A stretch of DNA of 6,930 nucleotides from an uncultured Leucothrix sp. (GCA_938004025.1 CALKXC010000171.1:1-6930); one strand, 5' to 3'; counted from the first letter of the stretch, positions 1 to 6,917 are shown. Program-made: numbers and translations. Notes: generated by a model from the sequence alone, not told the origin.

Positions 1-41
1 CGCTCTTAGCCATTATGGTAAGTAGCGGTTTAGTCAAAAAT

Positions 42-126
<85 letters not shown>

Positions 127-177
127 TTTGACTATCCACCCTAATCTGGGTAACTACGTTCCATTGATTATATTCTA

Positions 178-197
178 ACCATCGCATAAGCGATGGT
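178..197 (+). other. Perfect 8-bp hairpin in the tig leader
   Basis: ACCATCGC (178-185) and GCGATGGT (190-197) are perfect inverted repeats around the 4-nt loop ATAA. The hairpin ends 3 nt before the tig Shine-Dalgarno sequence (201-205) and contains the upstream in-frame ATG at 193. No U-tract follows directly; the nearest T-run is TTTT at 206-209. It is therefore not a classical terminator. It may be a 3'-end or processing structure behind tRNA-Leu, or an mRNA leader element. Confidence 0.6.
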
Positions 198-200
198 ACG

Positions 201-205
201 TGAGG
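201..205 (+). promoter_or_regulatory. Shine-Dalgarno site that decides the tig start
   Basis: TGAGG lies 8 nt before the ATG at 214. The alternative in-frame ATG at 193 lies upstream of this site and inside a hairpin, with no purine-rich site at proper distance. The 214 start also gives the N-terminus MQVSVE and places the ribosome-binding loop at residues 43-50, as in E. coli. Confidence 0.75.
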
Positions 206-213
206 TTTTGTGC

Positions 214-1518
214 ATGCAAGTTTCAGTTGAATCCACCGGTAACATCCAACGTACGTTGACTATTACTGTTCCTGCCGACCAGATTGACGGCGAAATTGAA
301 TCTCGGTTGAAATCAATGCGTGGACGCGTAAAGATTGACGGTTTCCGCCCAGGTAAAGTCCCTTTAAGTGTTGTTAGTCAACAGTACGGCGATTCAGTTT
401 ATCAAGAGGTACTTGGAGAAACTTTCCAAAAGACTTTTTATGAAGCTGTAGAGCAGGAAGGTCTTCGTGTTGCGGGTCAGCCTGAAATCGAGCCTGAGTC
501 CCTGGAGCGCGGTAAAGATCTTACTTACGTTGCTAAAGTTGACATTTACCCTGAATTTGAGATTGCTTCAATGGAAGGCTTAGAAATTAAGCGTCCTAAA
601 GCAAGCATTTTGAAGAAAGACATTGATACAATGATTGAAAATCTTCGCTCTCAACAAAAAGAGTGGACTGATGTTGAGCGTGCATGCGCCGATGGCGACA
701 CGGTTGATATTGATTTTGATGGTTCAATTGACGGTGTTGCATTTGACGGCGGTAGCGCAAAAGATTTCAGTGTTGAATTAGGCGCTGGCAGAATGCTTAA
801 GGACTTTGAAGAAGGTCTAATCGGTATGTCTGCGGGTGAAGAGAAAGAAATCACGGTGTCTTTCCCTGAAGAATACCCTGCTGAAAACTTAAAAGGCAAA
901 GATGCTCAGTTTAAGTTAAAAGTTAATGTCGTTAAAGAAGCGAAACTACCTGAAGTCGATGAAGCTTTCATCGAGAAATTTGGTGTAGACGCTGGCGACA
1001 TGGACGCTTTCCGTGAAGAAATCAAGTCAAACATGAAGCGTGAGTTAGACCAAGCAATAAAGAATCGTGTTAAGCAGTCTGTAATGGACGGTTTGTCTGA
1101 CTTGCATGACATTGAGCTGCCACAGGCGTTGGTCACTCAAGAAATTGGCTATGTGCGTAACGAAATGGCAGAAAATGCTGGTGGTGCAGACATGTCTTCT
1201 CTACCGGATGAGATTTTTGCAGAGCAAGCATCTAGACGTGTAAAGCTTGGTTTGATTGTTGGTGAGATTGTAACCAAAAACGAGCTAAAAAGTGATCAGG
1301 CTAAAATCGATGAAATGCTAAACACGCTTGCTTCTACTTATGAAGAGCCAGAGCAGTTAATCGAATACTACAAAACAAATCCGCAAGCGATGCAAACGAT
1401 TCAAGCGGCAGTCATGGAAGAGATGATAGTTGATTGGGTTATTAAGCAGGCGAATGTTGTGGATGAGAAAATGAAGTTTGCTGACTTGATGAACCCTCAG
1501 CAACAAGCCGCTGCATAA
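214..1518 (+). CDS. tig: Trigger factor, ribosome-associated chaperone and peptidyl-prolyl isomerase
   Basis: Trigger factor docks at the ribosomal tunnel exit, shields nascent chains and catalyses prolyl cis-trans isomerisation in the cytoplasm. The product has 434 residues, against 432 in E. coli. The N-terminal ribosome-binding domain (about 1-115) carries the signature loop GFRPGKVP at 43-50. The FKBP-type isomerase domain spans about 155-240, with the core [10 protein letters not shown] (161-170), F198 in LKDFEEGL and the FPEEY motif (217-221). The C-terminal helical chaperone domain follows from about 245 and ends in a Gln/Ala-rich tail. I chose the ATG at 214 over 193 because of the Shine-Dalgarno site at 201-205 and the match to family numbering. 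clpP begins 25 bp downstream with no terminator between, so the two are probably one transcript. No convincing promoter is visible in the 87 nt after tRNA-Leu. Confidence 0.98.
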   Translation: MQVSVESTGNIQRTLTITVPADQIDGEIESRLKSMRGRVKIDGFRPGKVPLSVVSQQYGDSVYQEVLGETFQKTFYEAVEQEGLRVAGQPEIEPESLERGKDLTYVAKVDIYPEFEIASMEGLEIKRPKASILKKDIDTMIENLRSQQKEWTDVERACADGDTVDIDFDGSIDGVAFDGGSAKDFSVELGAGRMLKDFEEGLIGMSAGEEKEITVSFPEEYPAENLKGKDAQFKLKVNVVKEAKLPEVDEAFIEKFGVDAGDMDAFREEIKSNMKRELDQAIKNRVKQSVMDGLSDLHDIELPQALVTQEIGYVRNEMAENAGGADMSSLPDEIFAEQASRRVKLGLIVGEIVTKNELKSDQAKIDEMLNTLASTYEEPEQLIEYYKTNPQAMQTIQAAVMEEMIVDWVIKQANVVDEKMKFADLMNPQQQAAA

Positions 1519-1543
1519 CAAAAATATTAAAGGAGCCAATGCT

Positions 1544-2152
1544 ATGACGAGTGCATTAGACGCAAAAGCGCTAGGGTTAATCCCGATGGTAGTCGAGCAG
1601 ACTGCTAGGGGGGAGCGTTCGTATGACATTTATTCTCGCTTATTAAAAGAGCGTGTTATTTTTGTAGTTGGTCCAATTGAGGACCACATGGCAAACTTAA
1701 TTGTGGCTCAGTTACTGTTTCTGGAGTCTGAGAATCCCGAAAAAGATATCCATTTGTATATCAACTCTCCGGGTGGGGCAGTGACGGCAGGCATGGGTAT
1801 TTACGATACTATGCAATTCATTAAGCCAGAGGTTAGTACTATTTGTATTGGTCAAGCAGCTAGCATGGGCGCTGTATTATTGGCTGGTGGTGAAAAAGGT
1901 AAGCGTTATGCGCTTCCTCACTCACGAGCGATGATTCATCAACCACTTGGCGGTTTTCAGGGTCAAGCCAGTGATATTGAGATACACGCCAAAGAAATCT
2001 TAAAGATCCGTGAGGAGCTTAATCGTGTTTTGGCTCATCATACTGGACAGACTCTAGAGCAAATTGCTAGCGATACTGATCGAGATAACTATATGGATGC
2101 CGAGGCGGCGGTTGAATATGGTTTAGTCGATGAGATTTTACATAAGCGCTAA
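1544..2152 (+). CDS. clpP: ATP-dependent Clp protease, proteolytic subunit ClpP
   Basis: ClpP forms the barrel-shaped tetradecameric serine protease that degrades polypeptides unfolded and threaded in by ClpX or ClpA. The 202-residue product has an intact catalytic triad: Ser107 in GQAASMGA, His132 in AMIHQPLGG and Asp181 in DTDRDNYM. The 25- and 49-residue spacings equal those of the E. coli enzyme (Ser111, His136, Asp185). The oxyanion-loop motif NSPGG is at 74-78. By alignment with E. coli, the first ~10 residues are a propeptide removed by self-cleavage, with the mature chain starting near [10 protein letters not shown] strong Shine-Dalgarno AAAGGAG (1529-1535) sits 8 nt before the ATG. 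It is 25 bp behind tig and is closed by an intrinsic terminator at 2178-2209, which separates it from clpX. Confidence 0.98.
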   Translation: MTSALDAKALGLIPMVVEQTARGERSYDIYSRLLKERVIFVVGPIEDHMANLIVAQLLFLESENPEKDIHLYINSPGGAVTAGMGIYDTMQFIKPEVSTICIGQAASMGAVLLAGGEKGKRYALPHSRAMIHQPLGGFQGQASDIEIHAKEILKIREELNRVLAHHTGQTLEQIASDTDRDNYMDAEAAVEYGLVDEILHKR

Positions 2153-2177
2153 GCCATGATTGGTTTGTTATGATTTA

Positions 2178-2213
2178 CACAAAGGCCTGTCAGTTGACGG
2201 GCTTTTGTGATTT
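2178..2213 (+). terminator. Rho-independent terminator after clpP
   Basis: A 14-bp stem pairs 2178-2191 with 2196-2209, with two G-U pairs and the 4-nt loop AGTT. The core is the GC-rich GGCCTGTC/GACGGGC, flanked by an A-run on the left and TTTT (2203-2206) on the right. The A/T flanks make it look functional in both directions. It begins 26 nt after the clpP stop codon. Confidence 0.85.
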
Positions 2214-2277
2214 AAACTACTTGCATAAACATCAGCGCAGGTTTTTTAAAGCGTTACAGTTTGATGATAAGGGTAGG

Positions 2278-2306
2278 GTTGAAAAGAGTGGATAAGTAAT
2301 CCATAT
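2278..2306 (+). promoter_or_regulatory. Candidate sigma32 (heat-shock) promoter of clpX
   Basis: GTTGAAA (2278-2284) matches the sigma32 -35 consensus CTTGAAA at 6 of 7 positions. After a 14-nt spacer, ATCCATAT (2299-2306) matches the -10 consensus CCCCATNT except at its first two bases. The same DNA can be read as a sigma70 site, TTGAAA (2279-2284), 17 nt, CATATT (2302-2307), so it may serve both factors. The expected start near 2314 gives a leader of about 80 nt. The site lies downstream of the clpP terminator, where clpX needs its own promoter. Confidence 0.6.
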
Positions 2307-2347
2307 TCTATCTGTTATTGCTGTACTTTCTGTACGAAGTTGATTAA

Positions 2348-2369
2348 GTTGAAACAAAGACGTTTCAAC
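2348..2369 (+). repeat. Perfect inverted repeat in the clpX leader
   Basis: GTTGAAAC (2348-2355) and GTTTCAAC (2362-2369) form a perfect 8-bp inverted repeat around AAAGAC. It ends 23 bp before the clpX start and lies downstream of the predicted promoter. It could be an operator or an RNA hairpin. No U-tract follows, so it is not a terminator. Confidence 0.55.
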
Positions 2370-2392
2370 AAAGAATTCGGGATATCCTTGGG

Positions 2393-3679
2393 ATGAGTAA
2401 AGACAAAAAAGACGATCAGGATAATGGAAAACTGCTGTATTGTTCTTTCTGCGGTAAAAGCCAGCACGAAGTAAGAAAGCTGATAGCGGGGCCTTCAGTT
2501 TTTGTTTGTGATGAATGTGTTGATCTCTGTAACGATATTATTCGTGAAGAAATGCAGGAGAAGGATGAAGAAGAGCGTGACTCTTTGCCGACCCCTCGTG
2601 AAATCAATAAGTTTCTAGACGACTACGTTATTGGTCAAGACAAAGCTAAGAAGGTACTGTCAGTAGCTGTATACAATCATTACAAGCGAATGGAGTACAG
2701 TAGCGGTAAAGATGGTATTGAGCTGGCTAAAAGTAACATTTTGTTGGTCGGTCCAACGGGTAGCGGTAAAACACTGTTAGCAGAAACGCTTGCTAGAATG
2801 TTGAATGTACCTTTTACCATGGCCGATGCTACAACGCTGACTGAAGCAGGTTACGTTGGTGAAGATGTTGAAAACATCATTCAAAAGCTGTTACAGAAAT
2901 GTGATTACGATGTTGAAAAAGCTCAAACCGGAATTGTATATATCGATGAGATAGATAAGATTTCTCGTAAATCAGACAATCCATCTATAACGCGTGATGT
3001 ATCTGGTGAAGGTGTACAGCAAGCATTACTTAAGTTGATTGAAGGAACGGTGGCTTCGGTGCCGCCAGCTGGAGGAAGAAAACATCCACAGCAAGAATTC
3101 CTTCAAGTTGATACCAAAAATATCTTGTTCATTGTTGGCGGCGCTTTTGCTGGGCTTGATAAGGTTATCCAAGACCGGACAGAGAAGGGCAGTATTGGTT
3201 TCTCAGCAGTGGTTAAAGAAGCTGACGGCAAGAAGTCCTTCGGTGATGTTATTCAAGCAATTGAAGCTGAAGATCTCGTTCGTTATGGTCTGATCCCGGA
3301 GTTTGTTGGTCGACTGCCTGTTGTCGCAACGCTTTTAGAATTGGATGCAACCTCTTTGGTAAGAATCTTAACAGAGCCAAAGAATGCAATGACTAAGCAG
3401 TATCGTAAGCTCTTTGAAATGGAAGGTTGCGAGCTTGATTTTCGTGATGATGCCTTGCTGGCGATCGCTAAAAAGGCTATGGAACGTAAGACAGGGGCAC
3501 GTGGTTTGAGAACCATTCTAGAAAAGATCTTACTGGATACAATGTATGATTTGCCTTCTGAGGATAGTGTCACGAAAGTTGTTGTGGATGAATCTGTAGT
3601 GCTTGGAGAGAGTCAGCCATACTTAATATACGAGAGTAAAGAGACTGAGCCCGAGCGGAAAGTTTCTTCCGCTGATTAA
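2393..3679 (+). CDS. clpX: ATP-dependent Clp protease, ATP-binding subunit ClpX
   Basis: ClpX is a hexameric AAA+ unfoldase that recognises degradation tags such as ssrA, unfolds the substrate and feeds it to ClpP. The 428-residue product has the N-terminal zinc-binding domain with Cys17, Cys20, Cys39 and Cys42. The AAA+ module has Walker A GPTGSGKT (120-127), the pore loop GYVG (153-156), Walker B ending in Asp185-Glu186, the RKH loop (229-231), arginine finger Arg307 and sensor 2 Arg370 in GAR. The IGF loop that docks on ClpP is at 268-270. All are intact. The ATG at 2393 is the only usable start: no ATG, GTG or TTG lies in frame between it and the stop at 2345. Its Shine-Dalgarno is weak (GGGA, 2379-2382, 10 nt away). 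Unlike the common clpP-clpX operon, it sits 240 bp from clpP behind a terminator, with a sigma32-like promoter. Confidence 0.98.
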   Translation: MSKDKKDDQDNGKLLYCSFCGKSQHEVRKLIAGPSVFVCDECVDLCNDIIREEMQEKDEEERDSLPTPREINKFLDDYVIGQDKAKKVLSVAVYNHYKRMEYSSGKDGIELAKSNILLVGPTGSGKTLLAETLARMLNVPFTMADATTLTEAGYVGEDVENIIQKLLQKCDYDVEKAQTGIVYIDEIDKISRKSDNPSITRDVSGEGVQQALLKLIEGTVASVPPAGGRKHPQQEFLQVDTKNILFIVGGAFAGLDKVIQDRTEKGSIGFSAVVKEADGKKSFGDVIQAIEAEDLVRYGLIPEFVGRLPVVATLLELDATSLVRILTEPKNAMTKQYRKLFEMEGCELDFRDDALLAIAKKAMERKTGARGLRTILEKILLDTMYDLPSEDSVTKVVVDESVVLGESQPYLIYESKETEPERKVSSAD

Positions 3680-3688
3680 ATCGTTCTC

Positions 3689-3720
3689 AAAGCCCCTTCC
3701 GCAAGTGTTGGGGCTTTTTT
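3689..3720 (+). terminator. Rho-independent terminator after clpX
   Basis: AAAGCCCC (3689-3696) pairs perfectly with GGGGCTTT (3710-3717) around a 13-nt loop. The right arm runs into a tract of six T (3715-3720). It starts 10 nt after the clpX stop codon and separates clpX from lon. Confidence 0.92.
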
Positions 3721-3740
3721 GTATTTATTATTCCCCCAGC

Positions 3741-3769
3741 GTTGAGATTGGGTCTTTATAACCCAATAT
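3741..3769 (+). promoter_or_regulatory. Candidate sigma32 promoter of lon overlapping an inverted repeat
   Basis: GTTGAGA (3741-3747) matches the -35 consensus CTTGAAA at 5 of 7 positions. After 14 nt, CCCAATAT (3762-3769) differs from CCCCATNT at one base. The expected start near 3776 gives a leader of about 35 nt. lon is a classical heat-shock gene in enterobacteria. A perfect inverted repeat, ATTGGGT (3747-3753) and ACCCAAT (3761-3767), fills the space between the two elements. TATAAC (3757-3762) could act as a sigma70 -10, but no good -35 is in register. Confidence 0.55.
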
Positions 3770-3810
3770 CTTTCAGATGCTAGCAATAAAGCATTAGCAA
3801 CGAGGTAAAA

Positions 3811-6225
3811 ATGACACGAGCAAAAATGATAAAAAATGTACCTGTACTGACTTTAAGAGATGTAGTTGTCTACCCTCATATGGTCATTCCACTATTTGTA
3901 GGGCGAGACAAGTCAATCTTAGCGCTTGATGAAGCAATGGAAAGCGATAAACAAGTACTTTTGGTTGCTCAACGTAGTGCTGAAGTTGATGATCCTGGTG
4001 CCGATGATATTTATGAGATTGGTACCCTTGCGACTATTCTTCAGTTACTAAAGTTGCCTGATGGCACTTTGAAAGTTTTAGTTGAGGGTGGTCAAAGAGC
4101 CCTGATTAAAAAAGTGAATCTTGATGAGCGTTATTTCACGGCGAATATTGCCGTTATACCCGAGTCAGAAGATTTTGATGAGCGAAAAGTCGACCTACTG
4201 TCTCGCATGTTGCTTAACTTGTTCGATAAGTACGTAAAGCTTAATAAAAAGATTCCACCAGAGGTTTTATCTTCACTGAGCAGTATTGATGAGCCAGCAA
4301 GGCTTGCTGACACTGTGGCTGCTCATTTAGGGCTGAAAGTCTCGGCCAAGCAAGAAATTCTTGAAATAATTGATGTAAAAGAGCGTCTGGAACAACTTGT
4401 TGAATTAGTTGAAGGCGAAATTGATTTGTTGCAGGTTGAAAAACGTATTCGTGGACGTGTTAAGCACCAAATGGAACGTAGCCAGCGCGAGTATTACCTC
4501 AATGAGCAAATGAAGGCGATACAAAAAGAACTCGGCGATATGGACGAAGCGCCGAATGAAAATGAAGAGTTAGCGAATAAAATTGCCAATTCTGGAATGC
4601 CTAAAGAAGCATTAGATAAAACCAATAAGGAAATGGAAAAGCTTAAGATGATGTCTCCGATGTCAGCTGAGGCTACTGTTGTTCGAAACTACATTGATTG
4701 GATGGTTGGGATTCCATGGAAAAAGCGTTCAAGAATTGTCGCTGACTTGAAAAAAGCTCAATCGACGCTCGATGAAGATCATTATGGCTTGGACAAGGTC
4801 AAAGAACGTATTGTCGAATACCTAGCTGTTCAGCAGCGTGTTAAAAAGTTGAAGGGTCCAATTATGTGTTTAGTTGGCCCTCCAGGTGTTGGTAAAACCT
4901 CATTGGGGCGCTCTATAGCTAGAGCCACAGGGCGTAAATACACACGCATGGCATTAGGTGGTGTTCGCGATGAAGCTGAGATTAGAGGGCACCGACGCAC
5001 TTATATTGGCGCACTTCCCGGTAAAATCGTTCAAAATTTGAGTAAGATCGGCACTAGAAATCCACTTTTCTTGCTGGATGAAATCGACAAGATGGCGACT
5101 GATTTCCGTGGTGATCCTGCGTCTGCAATGCTTGAAGTATTGGATCCTGAGCAAAATCACACGTTTGCGGATCATTATTTAGAAGTCGATTTTGACTTGT
5201 CAGATGTCATGTTTGTTGCAACGTCTAACAGTATGAATATCCCTGGGCCACTCTTAGACAGGATGGAAGTTATTCGGATTCCTGGGTATACAGAAGACGA
5301 AAAGTTAAATATTGCTCGTAACTATTTGTTACCAAAGCAAATCAAAGCCAATGGCTTGCGTAAAGACGAGTTAAAAATTAACGATCCCGCGCTAATGGAT
5401 ATCGTCCGACATTACACCCGCGAAGCCGGTGTAAGAAGTCTTGAAAGGGAAATTTCAAAGGTATGCCGTAAAGTTGTGCGAGAACACCTACTAGAGAAAA
5501 AAGAGAAGACTTCTGTCACCGTGCGAAACCTAAATAAATATCTAGGTGTACAACGCTTTGATTATGGCCGCGCTGACAAAGAAAACCAAATCGGCCAGGT
5601 CACGGGTTTAGCATGGACTTCTGTGGGTGGGGTGCTGTTAACGATTGAAAGTGTAAAACTTTCGGGTAACGGGAGTATTAAAAGCACTGGTAGCCTTGGT
5701 AAAGTAATGCAAGAGTCAATCCAAGCGTCGGAGACCGTTGTAAAAAGCCGTGCTAGGGTGTTAGGCATTTCTCAGAAGTTTTTCAAGTCTAATAGTGTAC
5801 ATATTCACGTGCCTGAAGGGGCAACCCCAAAAGATGGTCCTAGTGCCGGTGTGGGTATGGTAACTGCCATTGTGTCATCAATGACAGACATCCCTGTTCG
5901 GGCTGATGTTGCGATGACCGGTGAAATTACGCTTCGTGGAGAAGTGCTGCCAATAGGTGGCTTAAAAGAAAAGCTTCTAGCCGCGCATAGAGGTGGAATA
6001 ACAACGGTAATCATTCCAAAGGATAACGAAAAGGATCTTGCTGAGGTGCCTGAGAATGTAACTAAAGGACTGACTATTAAGCCCGTAAAATGGATTGATG
6101 AAGTTCTTGAAATTGCGCTTGAATCCATGCCGATTCCGCTAACGGAAGAAGAGTATGAGGATTCGTCTGAAGAGACAGTTGAGAGAAATGTGGCTGAGTT
6201 AGAAGATGAGCTACGGGCACATTAA
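3811..6225 (+). CDS. lon: ATP-dependent protease Lon (La)
   Basis: Lon is a cytoplasmic hexamer that combines an AAA+ unfoldase and a Ser-Lys protease in one chain; it degrades misfolded proteins and short-lived regulators. The 804-residue product has the N-terminal substrate-binding domain (about 10-205, opening PVLTLRDVVVYPHMVIPLF), a coiled linker, then the AAA+ module with Walker A GPPGVGKT (356-363) and Walker B with Asp423-Glu424. The C-terminal protease domain carries the dyad Ser678 (in DGPSAG) and Lys721 (in GGLKEK); the 43-residue spacing equals E. coli Ser679 and Lys722. It is about 20 residues longer than the E. coli protein (784), because of a glutamate-rich tail at about 778-804. 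The Shine-Dalgarno GAGG (3802-3805) is 5 nt before this ATG and supports it over Met6. It stands alone between the clpX terminator and the hupB promoter. Confidence 0.98.
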   Translation: MTRAKMIKNVPVLTLRDVVVYPHMVIPLFVGRDKSILALDEAMESDKQVLLVAQRSAEVDDPGADDIYEIGTLATILQLLKLPDGTLKVLVEGGQRALIKKVNLDERYFTANIAVIPESEDFDERKVDLLSRMLLNLFDKYVKLNKKIPPEVLSSLSSIDEPARLADTVAAHLGLKVSAKQEILEIIDVKERLEQLVELVEGEIDLLQVEKRIRGRVKHQMERSQREYYLNEQMKAIQKELGDMDEAPNENEELANKIANSGMPKEALDKTNKEMEKLKMMSPMSAEATVVRNYIDWMVGIPWKKRSRIVADLKKAQSTLDEDHYGLDKVKERIVEYLAVQQRVKKLKGPIMCLVGPPGVGKTSLGRSIARATGRKYTRMALGGVRDEAEIRGHRRTYIGALPGKIVQNLSKIGTRNPLFLLDEIDKMATDFRGDPASAMLEVLDPEQNHTFADHYLEVDFDLSDVMFVATSNSMNIPGPLLDRMEVIRIPGYTEDEKLNIARNYLLPKQIKANGLRKDELKINDPALMDIVRHYTREAGVRSLEREISKVCRKVVREHLLEKKEKTSVTVRNLNKYLGVQRFDYGRADKENQIGQVTGLAWTSVGGVLLTIESVKLSGNGSIKSTGSLGKVMQESIQASETVVKSRARVLGISQKFFKSNSVHIHVPEGATPKDGPSAGVGMVTAIVSSMTDIPVRADVAMTGEITLRGEVLPIGGLKEKLLAAHRGGITTVIIPKDNEKDLAEVPENVTKGLTIKPVKWIDEVLEIALESMPIPLTEEEYEDSSEETVERNVAELEDELRAH

Positions 6226-6272
6226 TTCTCATATTTAAGTAATTTCGATATTGACTTTTGGTCTAGGCAGCC

Positions 6273-6306
6273 TTGGCAAGGACTATTTTATTGTTGTCCT
6301 TGCTAA
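6273..6306 (+). terminator. Stem-loop after lon, possible transcript end
   Basis: TTGGCAAGGAC (6273-6283) pairs with GTCCTTGCTAA (6296-6306), 11 bp with one G-U, around a 12-nt AT-rich loop; the central 8 bp are perfect. No T-run follows the right arm, only ATTTT at 6316-6320, so it is not a textbook intrinsic terminator. It lies between lon and the hupB promoter, where transcript ends are expected. Confidence 0.4.
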
Positions 6307-6321
6307 CGGCCTCAAATTTTG

Positions 6322-6350
6322 TTGATCAATTGTTTAGTCGCTGGTATAAC
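6322..6350 (+). promoter_or_regulatory. Sigma70 promoter of hupB with extended -10
   Basis: TTGATC (6322-6327) and TATAAC (6345-6350) are separated by exactly 17 bp. TGG immediately before the -10 supplies an extended -10 element. The predicted start is near 6357, leaving a leader of about 105 nt. The stretch after the -10 (TGTGCGGCG) is GC-rich, like the discriminators of promoters under stringent control. It is the only good promoter upstream of hupB and the two following tRNA genes. Confidence 0.75.
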
Positions 6351-6359
6351 TGTGCGGCG

Positions 6360-6416
6360 TACTTCGGAGTAACCCTACAGAGTACTGTTAGAAACAGGGG
6401 AAAGGGCAGGGTTTAC
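6360..6416 (+). other. Structured 5' leader of hupB
   Basis: Several short complementary segments lie in the predicted leader. TACT/AGTA closes a TCGG loop (6360-6371). CTGT (6385-6388) can pair with ACAG upstream (6377-6380), or, extended by one base, as CTGTT with AACAG downstream (6393-6397), but not with both. AACCCT (6371-6376) can pair with AGGGTT (6408-6413), enclosing these. No known riboswitch or leader family was recognised. Confidence 0.35.
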
Positions 6417-6462
6417 GTGTCCAGTACCAACACATCACACAATTTATAAAGGATAAAAATCT

Positions 6463-6735
6463 ATGAATAAGTCAGAACTTGTAGCAGCAATGGCAGAGAC
6501 TTCAGGCCTTAGTAAGGCGGACGCTGATTCGGCTTACCAGGCATTTGTTGATGTAGTGACTGGTGCACTAAAAGAAGACAACACAGTGACCCTGATTGGC
6601 TTCGGAACATTCACCGTTCGTGAGCGTGCTGCACGTACTGGTCGCAATCCACGTACTGGTGAAGAAATTCAAATTAAAGCATCAAAAAATCCTGTGTTTA
6701 AGGCTGGTAAAGCTATTAAGGATGCAGTAAACTAG
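6463..6735 (+). CDS. hupB: DNA-binding protein HU, beta type
   Basis: HU is a small, abundant, dimeric nucleoid protein that bends and compacts DNA with little sequence preference. The 90-residue product matches the family length. An N-terminal helix pair (about 3-38) precedes the signature GFGTFTVRERAARTGRNP (46-63), which leads into the DNA-grasping arm with the conserved intercalating Pro63 in RNPRTG. The C-terminal segment ends in KNPVFKAGKAIKDAV. The Shine-Dalgarno AAAGGA (6448-6453) lies 9 nt before the ATG. Position downstream of lon fits hupB rather than hupA; the beta assignment rests on that synteny and general likeness. It has its own sigma70-type promoter and a structured leader. 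No terminator separates it from tRNA-Val, which begins 16 bp after the stop codon. Confidence 0.97.
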   Translation: MNKSELVAAMAETSGLSKADADSAYQAFVDVVTGALKEDNTVTLIGFGTFTVRERAARTGRNPRTGEEIQIKASKNPVFKAGKAIKDAVN

Positions 6736-6751
6736 CGCGCTTTCTACAGGA

Positions 6752-6827
6752 GGGTGATTAGCTCAGTTGGTAGAGCGCCGCCCTTACAAGGCGGATGTCA
6801 GGAGTTCAAGTCTCTTATCACCCACCA
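6752..6827 (+). tRNA. tRNA-Val, anticodon UAC
   Basis: This is a complete 76-nt tRNA with an encoded CCA (6825-6827). The acceptor stem GGGTGAT (6752-6758) pairs fully with ATCACCC (6817-6823). The D stem is GCTC/GAGC (6761-6764, 6773-6776). The anticodon stem is 6778-6782 with 6790-6794, and the loop CTTACAA carries TAC at 6785-6787, for valine GUA and GUG codons. The T arm (6800-6816) has loop TTCAAGT. The gene begins 16 bp after hupB with no room for a separate promoter outside the hupB end, so it is probably processed from a hupB transcript. Confidence 0.98.
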
Positions 6828-6840
6828 CTTTTATTGACAC

Positions 6841-6917
6841 GGAGCGGTAGTTCAGCTGGTTAGAATACCTGCCTGTCACGCAGGGGGTCGCGGGTTCGAA
6901 TCCCGTCCGCTCCGCCA
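6841..6917 (+). tRNA. tRNA-Asp, anticodon GUC
   Basis: This is a complete 77-nt tRNA with CCA at 6915-6917 and discriminator G6914, an aspartate identity base. The acceptor GGAGCGG (6841-6847) pairs fully with CCGCTCC (6907-6913). The anticodon stem is 6868-6872 with 6880-6884, and the loop CTGTCAC carries GTC at 6875-6877. The T loop is the canonical TTCGAAT. Only 13 nt separate it from tRNA-Val, so the two form a tandem pair. The window ends 13 nt later, before any terminator could be judged. Confidence 0.98.

Noticed and set aside
1..41. TATGGT (14-19) as a -10 for tRNA-Leu
   Set aside because: It matches only 4 of 6 bases and any -35 would lie outside the window.
138..151. ACCC-N6-GGGT hairpin as a terminator after tRNA-Leu
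   Set aside because: The stem has only 4 bp and no T-tract follows.
128..156. TTGACT (128-133), 17 nt, TAACTA (151-156) as a tig promoter
   Set aside because: The -35 is good but the -10 matches the consensus poorly. TATATT at 169-174 has no -35 in register. Neither is good enough to annotate.
193..213. Upstream in-frame ATG as the tig start
   Set aside because: It is buried in the perfect hairpin and lies before the Shine-Dalgarno site at 201-205; it would add seven residues absent from the family and shift the conserved loop away from 43-50.
1357..1629. Antisense reading frame of 90 codons across the tig-clpP junction
   Set aside because: It overlaps two clearly conserved genes, has no recognisable family, and its composition follows from the opposite-strand codons.
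2220..2247. Second terminator before clpX: CTTGC/GCAGG followed by TTTTTT
   Set aside because: The stem has 5 bp with one G-U and a 12-nt loop, too weak to call; the strong terminator at 2178-2213 already explains clpP termination.
2321..2335. CTGTAC direct repeat as a LexA-type SOS box
   Set aside because: The second half is CTGTAC rather than the inverted ACAG arm required, so it is not a LexA operator.
2348..2386. GTTGAAA (2348) as a second sigma32 -35 for clpX
   Set aside because: The only downstream -10-like sequence is over 20 nt away and too close to the start codon.
3778..3800. TGCTA/TAGCA inverted and TAGCAA direct repeats before lon
   Set aside because: They are short and easily due to chance; no mechanism can be supported.
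5805..6128. Antisense reading frame of 107 codons inside lon
   Set aside because: It is a shadow of the conserved Lon protease domain with no ribosome-binding site or recognisable product.
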